64,000 bases of DNA, from contig CAZXWK010000004.1 of the NCBI GenBank assembly GCA_964644675.1, positions 33,322-97,321 of the forward strand, in the 5' to 3' direction. The notes under the pieces are model-generated. The model was given only the letters and a program-made list of their open reading frames with translations, did not search any database and was not told the origin of the DNA. Every line of letters begins with the position of its first letter. The stretch's first letter is position 1. Source of the stretch: CAZXWK01 sp964644675 (GTDB lineage: Bacteria > Actinomycetota > Coriobacteriia > Anaerosomatales > JAAXUF01). Below are positions 34,135 to 42,805 of the stretch, piece after piece. The translations under genes were made by a program, and so were the position numbers.

Positions 34135-34154
34135 TGCCGATCTCCTTCTTCACC

Positions 34155-34179
34155 ACGCGTCTCGCGAGCGCGAGCGCGT
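34155..34179 (-). terminator. Possible hairpin between the M24 peptidase gene and efp
   Basis: acgcg-t-ctcgc pairs with gcgag-cgcgt (10 bp, one bulged T) around a 4-base loop, between the M24 stop and the efp start. It may modulate efp rather than end transcription. Confidence 0.35.
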
Positions 34180-34181
34180 CC

Positions 34182-35279
34182 CTATACCTCGATCAGGTCC
34201 TTGGTCGAGCGCGTCAGCACACGTGCGCCGGCCTCCTCCACGACCACCAAGTCCTCGATTCTAACACCGCCCGACCCGGGTATGTAGATGCCCGGCTCGA
34301 CGGTCACCACACTCGAGGCGGGCAGCGCCTTTTCGCCCCGTGGGCCGACACTCGGCGCTTCGTGCACCTCGCGCCCGACACCGTGCCCCAGCCCGTGCCC
34401 GAACCGCTCCCCGAACCCCCGCTCCGCGATGACTGCGCGCGCCGCAGCATCGGCCTCCTTGCCGAGCACCCCGGCGGCTATCTTGCGGATCCCGGCCTCA
34501 TTCGCAGCGAGAACCGCGTCGTAGATCGCGCGCTGCTCCGCGGAGGCCGACCCGATCACGACGGTCCTCGTCATGTCGGCACAGTACCCGCCAACCTTCG
34601 CGCCGAAATCGAGCACGACGAAGTCGCCCGCCGTCAGCCGGCGATCGGTGGGCGTGGCGTGCGGAAGTGCAGAATTGGGGCCGCTCGCCACGATAGGCGC
34701 GAAGGCGACGCCCTCGCTTCCCTCTCGGCGCATGAAGAACTCGAGCTCGAGCGCGACCTCGCGCTCGGTCAGACCCTCTCGCAACGTACCGAGCAGGTAC
34801 TCGAACGCCCGGTCCGTCAAAGCCTGGGCCGCCGATATGCGCTCGATCTCCTCGTCTGACTTCACCAGGCGCAGGTCCTCGACCCACCCGGTCATCGGAA
34901 CCACCTCGGCGACCGAGGCCGTCCGGGTCGCGTCGAACCGCCAGAAGGGCATGGTGGACTCGAGCCCGATCCGGACGCCCTCGCTTTCGGAGCCCGCCTC
35001 GACACATGCGGCCGACAGCACGTCGCCCTGAGCCGGCATGTGGATCCGCCAGGCCGAACCGGCCGCGGCGGCGGTGAGTGCGTCCACGTAGCGGCTGTCG
35101 GTGAACACGACCGCGTCCGTAGGCGTGACGAGCGCAGCGTGCGCGTCCTCGTCGTCGAAGACACCGTCGAACCCGGTCAGGTAGCCGACGTTGACCACGC
35201 GGGTCACGATCGCGGCGGCGACGTCGTTCCTCGCGATCGTCGCCCGGAGGTTGTCGAGGGCCGTCTGCTGGTCGTTCAC
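34182..35279 (-). CDS. M24 family metallopeptidase (Xaa-Pro dipeptidase/aminopeptidase)
   Basis: A 365-residue Creatinase/prolidase-type enzyme: an N-terminal creatinase-like domain (about 1-130) and a C-terminal pita-bread metallopeptidase domain. Metal ligands are visible: VVLDFGAKVGGYCADMTRT (two Asp), GHGLGHGVGREVHEAP (His), VVTVEPGIYIPGSG (Glu) and VRIEDLVVV (second Glu). It removes N-terminal residues before proline. The GTG at 35277-35279 has AGAGGA upstream, but that ribosome site is inside a strong hairpin. Xaa-Pro peptidase plus efp is a common pair. Confidence 0.93.
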   Translation of the reverse strand: MNDQQTALDNLRATIARNDVAAAIVTRVVNVGYLTGFDGVFDDEDAHAALVTPTDAVVFTDSRYVDALTAAAAGSAWRIHMPAQGDVLSAACVEAGSESEGVRIGLESTMPFWRFDATRTASVAEVVPMTGWVEDLRLVKSDEEIERISAAQALTDRAFEYLLGTLREGLTEREVALELEFFMRREGSEGVAFAPIVASGPNSALPHATPTDRRLTAGDFVVLDFGAKVGGYCADMTRTVVIGSASAEQRAIYDAVLAANEAGIRKIAAGVLGKEADAAARAVIAERGFGERFGHGLGHGVGREVHEAPSVGPRGEKALPASSVVTVEPGIYIPGSGGVRIEDLVVVEEAGARVLTRSTKDLIEV

Positions 35280-35282
35280 GCA

Positions 35283-35318
35283 AGAATCCTCTCGTCCGGG
35301 TTCCGACGAGAGGATTCT
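35283..35318 (-). promoter_or_regulatory. Strong hairpin whose 3' arm contains the M24 peptidase ribosome site
   Basis: A 14-bp perfect stem (agaatcctctcgtc / gacgagaggattct) with an 8-base loop lies between the PilX-like stop (35338) and the M24 start (35279). On the minus-strand RNA the 3' arm holds AGAGGA, the only Shine-Dalgarno for the peptidase. It can be the terminator of the minor-pilin operon, a translational switch, or both. No U-tract. Confidence 0.6.
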
Positions 35319-35337
35319 ACGCCAACGCGTGCGAGTA

Positions 35338-36723
35338 CTACTTGCCCTCGTACCAGGTGTCTATCTGGATCGCCGCGTTCTTGTCGCGCGGGTACATGGG
35401 CGGCGGGTTGTTGGTGAGACGCGGGTCGTAGTAGAAGTTGCGGTAGTTGAAGCCGGAGCTCAGACCACTGGCCTGCGAATACCCGACGGCGCCCTTGAAC
35501 GTCACGGAGTTCTTCTTGGCGGCCGTGAGCGACTTGAGACTCCACTTCGCAGGCGTCGTGCTGGTGTTCCAGTACCACTGCTGCAGGCTGCCCCACGTAG
35601 AGAGCGGCGCGGCCTGGGGGACCTGCGTCCCCGACTGCGCCAGGATCGCCGCCTGGACGGTGTGATCCTGCGGCATCATGTCGGACCAGTACGGGTACTG
35701 GGTATCGCTCGCGGCGACTAGGCCGCACGTGTAGTTCGTGTCCTCCTCGCCGAGGAGCAGGTCGTCGTACGGGTAGATGTCCTTTCCGGACACGATCGTG
35801 ACCGAGCACGTGTAGGTTCCCGAGACCCAGACATCGTCGTCGAAGTAGAGCGGCTTGTCGCCGGGGATGTTGACCGTACCGACGGGCGACAGAGTGAACG
35901 CGCCGAGCGCGGGGTCGGGATAGGGCGTGAACGGGTGTGCGGCATACTCGGCCGCGGTACGGGGCTTGATGGTGTTGATCGCCGTGATCTTCTGGATGGT
36001 CGCCTGTGCTCCGTTGAGGGTGACCCGGTACCCAAGCGCGCCGGACGCGGGGTAGTACGTGCCCGCGTTCGTCGCCTCGGTCTTCATCGCGGAGATGTCC
36101 GCGAGCACGTCGGAGAACTTGACCTCTTTCTGGTTGTTCTTGTAGCCCCCGGGGTAGTTCGTCGAGGCCGACGTTCCCCACGTACAGTTACCCGTGGCCG
36201 TCGCGAGCCCGGTGATGACGCCTGAGTTCGAGAGATTGCCGTTGCAGTGCATCTTGCCGTAGATGGTCGCACCACTCGCGACGCCCTGTGTCGTGTTGAC
36301 CAGAAGGACGAAGTCGGCGAACGACGGGAAGCGGACCGTGGACCGAAGCGTCCGCTTGAACCCGTTCTTCAGCGTTCCGACCGAGACGATCTCGAGTTGC
36401 CCCGATGCGTTGATCGACGCCGACGTCTCCCAGGTGCCTTCGTCCATCGTCGTCTTGGGCAGCGACGGGTGTGTCTTGTAGAAGTTGTAGTCCTGGCTGA
36501 GCTGGTAGAGGTACTCGTTGGTGCCCGCGTCGGCCAGCTGCATCGCCTTACTGCGTTGCACGTAGTGTGACGACTGCATCTCACGGTAGGCCACGAGACC
36601 CAACAGCATTGTCGCGAGCATGAACAACACCGACGAGATGACGGCGACCGACGCGAGCGCGACGCCCGCGTCATCCACCGTACCGGCCTGCCATTTGCGC
36701 ATGGCTGCAAACAGTCTGAACAC
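35338..36723 (-). CDS. PilX/GspK-like minor pilin, type IV pilus assembly
   Basis: A 461-residue protein with one N-terminal helix, then a long beta-rich extracytoplasmic domain containing several cysteines (CNG, NCTW, YTCS, YTCG). The helix region DDAGVALASVAVISSVLFML resembles PilX/GspK pseudopilins, which lack the usual Glu5. The start is uncertain. GTG at 36721-36723 follows GAGGT by 8 bases and lies one base after the TAG of the upstream gene; an upstream ATG at 36738 would overlap it. It is last of a three-gene minor-pilin operon, and a hairpin follows. The role in pilus priming is inferred from architecture and neighbours; the C-terminal family is unknown to me. Confidence 0.75.
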   Translation of the reverse strand: MFRLFAAMRKWQAGTVDDAGVALASVAVISSVLFMLATMLLGLVAYREMQSSHYVQRSKAMQLADAGTNEYLYQLSQDYNFYKTHPSLPKTTMDEGTWETSASINASGQLEIVSVGTLKNGFKRTLRSTVRFPSFADFVLLVNTTQGVASGATIYGKMHCNGNLSNSGVITGLATATGNCTWGTSASTNYPGGYKNNQKEVKFSDVLADISAMKTEATNAGTYYPASGALGYRVTLNGAQATIQKITAINTIKPRTAAEYAAHPFTPYPDPALGAFTLSPVGTVNIPGDKPLYFDDDVWVSGTYTCSVTIVSGKDIYPYDDLLLGEEDTNYTCGLVAASDTQYPYWSDMMPQDHTVQAAILAQSGTQVPQAAPLSTWGSLQQWYWNTSTTPAKWSLKSLTAAKKNSVTFKGAVGYSQASGLSSGFNYRNFYYDPRLTNNPPPMYPRDKNAAIQIDTWYEGK

Positions 36724-36724
36724 G

Positions 36725-37405
36725 CTACTGCACCTCATTCGCGACCGAGCGGATCTTCGCGATAGCCGATGTCGTCACGGTGACCGTCTGATCACCGGAC
36801 GCCGCGCTGTTCGCAACGTTGATACCGACGAGACAGATCTTGGTGGGCGTGTTGAGCGGGTCGGTCGTGTAGGACACTATCGTGAACCCGTGCTTCTCGC
36901 CGTTCGGGCACGTCGCCGCCGAGTCCACCGTGTTCGTGTGGTAGCAGAACACGCCGGTCGTCGTCGCGAGCTTCTTCACGATGCGGCGAGGGGCAGCCAC
37001 GGTGCCGTACGTGAACTGGTAGTTGGCGTTCGTCGGCGGTGTGACCGAGCGACGGAGCTCGGACCCGACGACTTCCCACGTCACCAGGTCCGGCTTTCTG
37101 TTGTGGTCGACGTCGGCGTAGAACTGCACCTTCGTTCCCGTTGCGATGGTGAACGCGCCCTTGTCCTGGGTGGCCCCCGGAGTCGGGTCCGGGTTCTGCT
37201 GCGCCTGTCGGATGTCGCGAGTGAACTGCTCGACCGCAAGCTGCGCCTCGGTGGCCGCAGTCGTGCGAGCGGACGAGATGTTCGTGATCGCCTGCGCTGC
37301 GCTGGAAAGCGCGAACATCGCGGCCAGGATCACGCCCAGCAGCGAGCACACCACGAGGAGCTCGGTAAGGGTCAATCCGCTGTCGTCTCGCCAGGTCTTC
37401 ATCAC
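36725..37405 (-). CDS. PilW-like type IV prepilin (minor pilin)
   Basis: A 226-residue prepilin. The leader TWRDDSG is cleaved before LTLTELLVV; Glu is at mature position 5, as required for methylation and assembly, and an N-terminal helix follows. The globular part is beta-rich with two cysteines (FCYH and ATCPNGE) and ends KIRSVANEVQ. PilW-type minor pilins prime pilus assembly. A GTG at 37403-37405 and an ATG directly after are both possible; AGGA lies 8 bases before the GTG. It lies 10 bases after the PilV-like gene. Confidence 0.85.
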   Translation of the reverse strand: MMKTWRDDSGLTLTELLVVCSLLGVILAAMFALSSAAQAITNISSARTTAATEAQLAVEQFTRDIRQAQQNPDPTPGATQDKGAFTIATGTKVQFYADVDHNRKPDLVTWEVVGSELRRSVTPPTNANYQFTYGTVAAPRRIVKKLATTTGVFCYHTNTVDSAATCPNGEKHGFTIVSYTTDPLNTPTKICLVGINVANSAASGDQTVTVTTSAIAKIRSVANEVQ

Positions 37406-37415
37406 AGTTCGCGTC

Positions 37416-38867
37416 CTAGTTGCTCTTGGTCATGTTGACGGTCGTCGGGTTGCCCACGGTGATGTTGGCCGTCCTGGGGTTGCTGGGCCATGGCGACAGG
37501 TTCTTGCACGTCACGTAGTAGGTACCGGGGTCAAGGTCGCGCGAGTTCGTCACCGTACCTCCGCCGGTCGGCTTGTTCACCGTGAAGCTGTCGATCATGA
37601 CCTTGGACGAGTTGCAGATCCTGATCGTGTAGCTGCCGGCGTCGGTGGCGCCGAATGTGAAGTTGATGATCAGCGTGCCCTTCGTCTTCTCCGTCAGGAT
37701 GATCGACGGCGTGAGCACGTTGTCGGTCGCCGCGACGACCGTCTTGTTCACGGCAGCCGGTGAGACGTAGAGGTTCTTGCTCGCCGACACGGAGTACGAT
37801 CCGGCGTTGATGCCAGTGAAAAGGGCCTCGCCGTTCGCGTCCGTCGTGGCGGAGTAGGTTCCCGCACCGCTCAGGCTCACGGTGGCCCCGGAGAGCGGGC
37901 TACCCCCGTCGTCCACCACGGTGACCTTGAGTGTGGTCGCCTTGTTCATGGTGAGCGCCGTCGAGTAGGTGCTGTTGCCGGCGATGATGGCCAGCGGACT
38001 CGCGGTACCGACGGTGTAGCCTGTCTTGGAGCCCGTCACCGTATACGTGCCCTTGAGCAGGCCGGTGAAGGTCGCCTTTCCGGACCCGTCGGAGGTCTTC
38101 GTGATCGTGCCTGACGGTCCGCTGATCGTCACGTCAACGCCGGAGAGCGGGGCGCCGCCGAACGTCACGTTGACGATACCCGTGCTCGGCTTGATCGCGT
38201 CGAGCGGCCACTCGTTCAGGCGTCCTGCGGTGACCGAGACCCCGGCGAGCTTCGGATAGTCGATCGCGTAGCCCAGGCAGCTGCCCGTGATGGTGATGTT
38301 GCCCTGCGGGATCTTGCCCCAGCGGACCGTTCCGTCGGCCTTGGTGACGAGCGACGAACTCGGGCCCACTGACGGCTGGATGGTCACGGTGCAGCCCTGC
38401 ACCGGCTTGCTCGTGTCCACGTCCGTCACGGTGATCTTCACGTCGCCGACGTTGGTGCTGTCGGACTTGCCGGCGACGTTCGTCTCCACCGATACCTTGC
38501 TGGTGCCGCCCGTCCCCCAAGACACGGTGATGCGCACGGTCTTGCACGACGAGATGTTCTGGAGCGGGTCGATCGCCCACGAGACCTCGGTCGTCACGGT
38601 GTACACGCCGACGGTGTCATTTGCGGGCAGCGTGCCGGACGGATAGCCGTTGACGGTACCCAGGTCGGCATAGGGCATCGTACGCGCCTGCTCGAGGCGC
38701 TGGTTCGCGATGTCGAGCGCGTTCTCGCGCTTCGCGGTGTTGGCGTTCGCGGACGTGGCGTAGCCGAGCACTCCCATGATCCCCAAGGAGACGATCAGGA
38801 GCACCGCTGCCGAGATGACCAGCTCCGCGACGGTGAATCCAGACTGATCACGACCGAGCCGCTGCAT
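37416..38867 (-). CDS. PilV-like prepilin with tandem carboxypeptidase-regulatory/Cna-B-like repeats
   Basis: A 483-residue minor pilin. The leader MQRLGRDQSG is cut before FTVAELVIS with Glu at mature position 5; a helix follows to about residue 45. Then come three successive beta-sandwich repeats (about 140-228, 229-310, 311-396). Each has the pattern of carboxypeptidase regulatory or Cna-B-like domains: GAPLSGVDVTISGPSG ... DGSGKATFTGLLKGTY, and GSPLSGATVSLSG ... DANGEALFTGINAGSY. A last domain runs to the end (YTIRICNSSKVMID). Most minor pilins are 150-200 residues, so this one is extended for surface display; an adhesin at the pilus tip is the natural inference. First gene of a three-gene operon. 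Confidence 0.85.
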   Translation of the reverse strand: MQRLGRDQSGFTVAELVISAAVLLIVSLGIMGVLGYATSANANTAKRENALDIANQRLEQARTMPYADLGTVNGYPSGTLPANDTVGVYTVTTEVSWAIDPLQNISSCKTVRITVSWGTGGTSKVSVETNVAGKSDSTNVGDVKITVTDVDTSKPVQGCTVTIQPSVGPSSSLVTKADGTVRWGKIPQGNITITGSCLGYAIDYPKLAGVSVTAGRLNEWPLDAIKPSTGIVNVTFGGAPLSGVDVTISGPSGTITKTSDGSGKATFTGLLKGTYTVTGSKTGYTVGTASPLAIIAGNSTYSTALTMNKATTLKVTVVDDGGSPLSGATVSLSGAGTYSATTDANGEALFTGINAGSYSVSASKNLYVSPAAVNKTVVAATDNVLTPSIILTEKTKGTLIINFTFGATDAGSYTIRICNSSKVMIDSFTVNKPTGGGTVTNSRDLDPGTYYVTCKNLSPWPSNPRTANITVGNPTTVNMTKSN

Positions 38868-38916
38868 ATCCCTGCACCACGATTCTTCTTCCGCCCCGAC
38901 TATTCATGTACCCGCT

Positions 38917-39351
38917 TCAGCCTATGGTCTCGAGGACCGCAAGCAGTCCCAGCCGGTAGCTGTCTCGGCCGAATCCGCTGATCTGGCCGACGCACGCGGG
39001 AGCGATCACGCTGACGTGCCTGAACGACTCCCGCGCCGCTATGTTGGACAGGTGCACCTCGACCACCGGGATGCCGATCGCCGCCACCGCGTCGCGCAAC
39101 GCGTACGAGTAGTGCGTGTACGCGCCGGGGTTGAACACCACCCCATCGCACGTCGCGCCGGCGTCGTGCAGCGCGTCGATCAGGGCACCCTCGTGGTTGC
39201 TCTGCACGAACGCGAGCTCGGCGCCCGCCTCGGCCGCGATCTCGGTAAGGAATGCCTCGATCTCGACCAGTCCCTCGGTGCCGTAGACACCGGGTTCCCG
39301 CATGCCGAGCAGGTTGAGGTTCGGACCGTTCAGTACGAGGATCCGCTTCAC
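38917..39351 (-). CDS. aroQ: 3-dehydroquinate dehydratase, type II
   Basis: A 144-residue type II dehydroquinase, third step of the shikimate pathway (dehydroquinate to dehydroshikimate). It starts KRILVLNGPNLNLLGMREP and has VQSNHEGALIDALHDAG, FNPGAYTHYSYALRDAV and the catalytic HLSNIAARESFR. The GTG at 39349-39351 has AGGGGA 7 bases upstream; the ORF extends 10 residues further upstream inside aroB. Two bases separate it from the aroB stop. Confidence 0.95.
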   Translation of the reverse strand: MKRILVLNGPNLNLLGMREPGVYGTEGLVEIEAFLTEIAAEAGAELAFVQSNHEGALIDALHDAGATCDGVVFNPGAYTHYSYALRDAVAAIGIPVVEVHLSNIAARESFRHVSVIAPACVGQISGFGRDSYRLGLLAVLETIG

Positions 39352-39353
39352 GG

Positions 39354-40457
39354 TCAGTCCCCTTCCTTCGAGGTCACCCACGCGTCGAGGTGTTCACGGA
39401 CGACGAAATCATCGACCGCTTCGCACCGCCAGGAACCCGCGGCTTCAGCGAGGACGAAGCGTATCCGTCCGTCTCGGACCTTCTTGTCCGAGCGCATCGC
39501 CGCGAGCAGTTCGTCTGCGGGCAATCCGCCCTTCATGGCGAACAGCCCGACCCGGTCGAGCAGAGCATCCTGCCGCCTGACGAACTCCTTGGGTGCGCCG
39601 AGCACCTCGACGGCCAACCGCGAAGCGAATCTGATGCCCTCCGCGACCGCGGCACCGTGCGAGACCGCACCATATCCAGCTACCTTTTCAATGGCGTGCC
39701 CGAGCGTGTGACCGTAGTTCAGACACTCGCGCACTCCTTCCTCTCTTTCATCGGTCGAGACGACGGCGGACTTGAACAGCACGCATCTCTGCACTGTGTC
39801 CGCCGTCACATCCGATTCGCGCACGTTGAGCGCGTCGGCGTGGGCCTCGAGCCACGACATGAAGTCCTCGCCCGAAAGCACCCCGCTCTTGACGACCTCC
39901 GCCAGCCCGCTGCGCCACTCGCTCTCGGGTAGCGACATCAGCGTCTCGGTGTCCGCGATCACGCGAAGCGGCTGCTTGAAGGCGCCCGCGAGGTTCTTGC
40001 CGGCGCGAAGGTCAACTCCCGTCTTGCCGCCGACCGAAGAGTCGACCTGGGCCAGCAGCGTGGTCGGTACCTGCACGAACTCGATGCCGCGCAGGTACGT
40101 CGCCGCGACGAAACCGCCCAGATCGCCCACCACTCCACCGCCGAGCGCGACCACGAGGTCCTTGCGATCGAGCCCGACGTTGGCGAACGCCTCGAGCAAC
40201 TCCCCAGCGACCGCCCACGACTTGGTCTGCTCCCCCGCCTCCACGGTGAAGGGATGCACCTCGAAACCGGCGGCCGCGAGGTTCGCAACGACGCGCTGGC
40301 CGAACATCTCGGCGACGTTGGAGTCCGTGACGACACCGACCCGCTTGCCGTCGAAGACCTCGCCGAGAAGGGAGCCGGCCTCAGACAGCAGGCCCGGGCC
40401 GATCATGACTTCGTAGGGTCGACTACCTGTAGCGACAGAAACGTGGCGCGCCGTCAT
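39354..40457 (-). CDS. aroB: 3-dehydroquinate synthase
   Basis: A 367-residue NAD-dependent enzyme, second step of the shikimate pathway. Visible are DRKDLVVALGGGVVGDLGGFVAA (NAD site), the metal-site region TTLLAQVDSSVGGKTGVDL, and HGAAVAEGIRFA. Length is normal. The ATG overlaps the aroK TGA in ATGA. Part of aroC-aroK-aroB-aroQ, transcribed in that order. Confidence 0.95.
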   Translation of the reverse strand: MTARHVSVATGSRPYEVMIGPGLLSEAGSLLGEVFDGKRVGVVTDSNVAEMFGQRVVANLAAAGFEVHPFTVEAGEQTKSWAVAGELLEAFANVGLDRKDLVVALGGGVVGDLGGFVAATYLRGIEFVQVPTTLLAQVDSSVGGKTGVDLRAGKNLAGAFKQPLRVIADTETLMSLPESEWRSGLAEVVKSGVLSGEDFMSWLEAHADALNVRESDVTADTVQRCVLFKSAVVSTDEREEGVRECLNYGHTLGHAIEKVAGYGAVSHGAAVAEGIRFASRLAVEVLGAPKEFVRRQDALLDRVGLFAMKGGLPADELLAAMRSDKKVRDGRIRFVLAEAAGSWRCEAVDDFVVREHLDAWVTSKEGD

Positions 40458-40972
40458 GCCTCTTCACGCTCCCGGACGGTATCCGCGACGATGCGCGCAA
40501 CGGCCTCCGGCTCGACGTCGACGGTCTCGACGGTCACGTCGGCGACCGCCCGATAGAGCGACTCGCGGGCTTCGAGCAGCGCGGTCGCGGCGAGCGCGCC
40601 GCCAGGGCCGGACAGCAACGGACGGGTGCCGTCCGCTCCAACCCGAGCGAGCGTCTCGGCAGCTGTGACCTTGAGGTATACGACGAGCCCCGTGCGCTTG
40701 AGGAACGCGCGATTGGCGTCTCGAAGCACGACTCCGCCGCCGCAGGCGACGATGCTCGGGGGCTCCTCGGCGAGGCTCTCGAGCGCCGAGGTCTCTATCG
40801 CGCGAAACGCCTGTTCGCCTGCGTCCTCGAAGATCTCGCGCACGCTCCGGCCTGAGGCAGCCTCGATGCGCGCGTCGAGATCGACGAACGGCCGGTCCAG
40901 CTCGGCCGCGACCATCGTGCCGACGGTACTCTTGCCGGCACCCATGAACCCGATGAGGTAGACGTGCGTCAT
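40454..40972 (-). CDS. aroK: Shikimate kinase
   Basis: A 172-residue P-loop kinase that phosphorylates shikimate. Walker A is GFMGAGKSTVG (residues 8-18), the shikimate-binding DLDARIEAASGRSVREIF follows, and SIVACGGGVVLRDANR is the classic third motif. The ATG overlaps the aroC TGA by 4 bases and its own TGA overlaps aroB in the same way. Confidence 0.95.
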   Translation of the reverse strand: MTHVYLIGFMGAGKSTVGTMVAAELDRPFVDLDARIEAASGRSVREIFEDAGEQAFRAIETSALESLAEEPPSIVACGGGVVLRDANRAFLKRTGLVVYLKVTAAETLARVGADGTRPLLSGPGGALAATALLEARESLYRAVADVTVETVDVEPEAVARIVADTVREREEA

Positions 40973-42117
40973 CTCGAGATCCTGGACAGGTAGCGGTCCC
41001 GGGACTCGAGCATGTCGCCCATCACGTCGCCGCCGAACTTCTCGATGTAGGCCTGAGCGAGCACGAAGGCGACCTCGGCCTCAGCAACGACCGCGGCGGC
41101 CGGGACGGCGCACACGTCGCTGCGCTCCTTGCTCGCGTCGATCGCCTCAAGCGTATCGAGGTCTACGCTGGCGAGCGGGCTCATCAGCGTGGGGATCGGC
41201 TTCATGGCCGCGCGCACGATGAGGGTCTCGCCGTTGGTCATCCCACCCTCAAGGCCGCCCGCGCGGTTCGTGGGGCGGGTGAAACCGGTCTGCGGCGCGT
41301 AGTGGATCTCGTCGTGGGCCAGACTGCCGACGCGCGTCGCTGCGCGGAAGCCGTCACCGATCTCGAAGCCCTTGATGGCGGGAATCGAAATGACCGCCGA
41401 GGCAAGCCGCGCGTCGAGCCGCCTGTCGGCCTCGGCGTACGTGCCGAGTCCCGGTACCAGGCCCGTGGCGGTGACGACGAACACGCCGCCCAGCGACTCG
41501 CCCGCAGCGCGCGCGGCGTCGATCTCGCGCTTCATGCGCTCCGACGCCTCTGGATCGGGACAGCGCACCTCGCTCGCCTCGACCTCAGCCGGGTCGAAAG
41601 GCGGGGGCGTGGTATCGCCCATCGTGACCGAACCGATTCCCGACACGTAGGACGACACCGAGACGCCGAGAGCAGCGAGCATCGCCTTGGCGATGCCGCC
41701 CGCGGCCACCCGCGCGGCCGTCTCTCGGGCGCTCGCGCGCTCGAGGATGTCGCGACAGTCGTCCGAGTCGATCTTCCACACGCCCGCGAGATCGGCGTGC
41801 CCGGGGCGCGGAGCGGTTTCCCTCCCCGACTCGGGTCTGCTCCCGGTGACCGACATCAGGTCCGTCCAGTTGTCCCAGTCGCGGTTCGCGACGGCCAAGG
41901 TCACCGGCGAGCCGATCGTGCGCCCGAAGCGGATTCCGGACAGGACCGTGACCTTGTCCGTTTCGATCCGCTGTCTGCCACCGCGGCCGTAGCCGCCTTG
42001 ACGGCGGGCGAGATCCCCGTCGATCGCTTCGAGCGAGACCTCGATACCGGCAGGCACGCCGGTGACGATAGCGGTCAGCGCACGACCGTGTGATTCACCG
42101 GCAGTCGTGTAGCGCAT
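40969..42117 (-). CDS. aroC: Chorismate synthase
   Basis: A 382-residue flavin-dependent enzyme that makes chorismate, the last shikimate step. Landmarks are MRYTTAGESHGRALTAIVTG, RRQGGYGRGGRQRIETD, ERASARETAARVAAGGIAKAML and GGMTNGETLIVRAAMKPIPT. The ATG start has AAGGA upstream. First gene of the aro operon, 52 bases after the PilP-like gene, so the aro genes may partly read through from the pilus operon. Confidence 0.96.
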   Translation of the reverse strand: MRYTTAGESHGRALTAIVTGVPAGIEVSLEAIDGDLARRQGGYGRGGRQRIETDKVTVLSGIRFGRTIGSPVTLAVANRDWDNWTDLMSVTGSRPESGRETAPRPGHADLAGVWKIDSDDCRDILERASARETAARVAAGGIAKAMLAALGVSVSSYVSGIGSVTMGDTTPPPFDPAEVEASEVRCPDPEASERMKREIDAARAAGESLGGVFVVTATGLVPGLGTYAEADRRLDARLASAVISIPAIKGFEIGDGFRAATRVGSLAHDEIHYAPQTGFTRPTNRAGGLEGGMTNGETLIVRAAMKPIPTLMSPLASVDLDTLEAIDASKERSDVCAVPAAAVVAEAEVAFVLAQAYIEKFGGDVMGDMLESRDRYLSRISR

Positions 42118-42169
42118 GGCTTGGTCCTTCTGCGGAGGGAATGGGTCCGACGCCGTGGTCGCTGCGAGG

Positions 42170-42790
42170 CTACTTGCTGAGACCTTGGCCGACGGTCAGG
42201 GTGACCTGGCTGTCGCCGTACAACATCACGACGGAGTCGGTGCCGATCGTGAGCACCTTCCACGGCGAGTCCGGGATGGTGTCGCCCTCGGCGAGGGTAT
42301 ACGACGATCCGTTCCACGCGAAGGTCGCCGTACGCTCACCGTTTGTCGTCTGGATGCTCAACAGGTACAGGGTGTCAGGCTCCGTAGCGCCCGCAGGCAC
42401 AGTGCCGGACGCCGTCTCGGAGGCCGTGGACTCAAACGAGGGCTCGATCGTCGGCTCGAACACGTTGCGGAAGGTGAAGGTCGAGTTCAGGGGCTTCTCG
42501 GCAGGGTTGACCGGAACGACCGTCTCGGTCGCGGTGCCCTGCGAGGTCGTCGTCGTGGTGGCGACCGGCGGCGCGGCTCCGAACAACCCGGAGAGGAGCC
42601 CTCCGCCGCTGAGCGCGCTCGAGAAGACGAAGACCATCAGCAACGTTCCGATGACGCCGAGGAGCACGAAGACCGCCACCACGGCGAGCACGATCTTGGC
42701 CGTACGGGAAGCGAGGAAGCCACCACGCTTCTTCTCGAGATCCGCCTCGTCAACGACGACGATGTCGGCGGGGCTGTTGGGATCTGCCAC
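42170..42790 (-). CDS. PilP/GspC-like type IV pilus protein (hypothetical)
   Basis: A 206-residue protein placed right after pilO. A charged cytoplasmic start and one helix (about 33-60) are followed by a Thr/Pro linker and a beta-rich domain: PLNSTFTFRNVFEPT, then TLYLLSIQTTNGERTATFAWNG and YTLAEGDTIP. The F-x-FRNVFEP part resembles the short D/N-P-F motif of PilP, and the final domain has the HR-like beta shape of GspC/PilP proteins. That, plus its position, makes a PilP counterpart my best guess. It shows no lipobox, unlike typical PilP, so it may instead be actinobacteria-specific. Confidence 0.65.
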   Translation of the reverse strand: MADPNSPADIVVVDEADLEKKRGGFLASRTAKIVLAVVAVFVLLGVIGTLLMVFVFSSALSGGGLLSGLFGAAPPVATTTTTSQGTATETVVPVNPAEKPLNSTFTFRNVFEPTIEPSFESTASETASGTVPAGATEPDTLYLLSIQTTNGERTATFAWNGSSYTLAEGDTIPDSPWKVLTIGTDSVVMLYGDSQVTLTVGQGLSK

Positions 42791-42805
42791 GGGTGCTCCT
42801 CCCTC

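Noticed and set aside
36741..36967. A sigma54 type promoter for a pilin gene
   Set aside because: No convincing GG-GC pair with the right spacing was found near the pilin genes, and sigma54 is not expected in actinobacteria.
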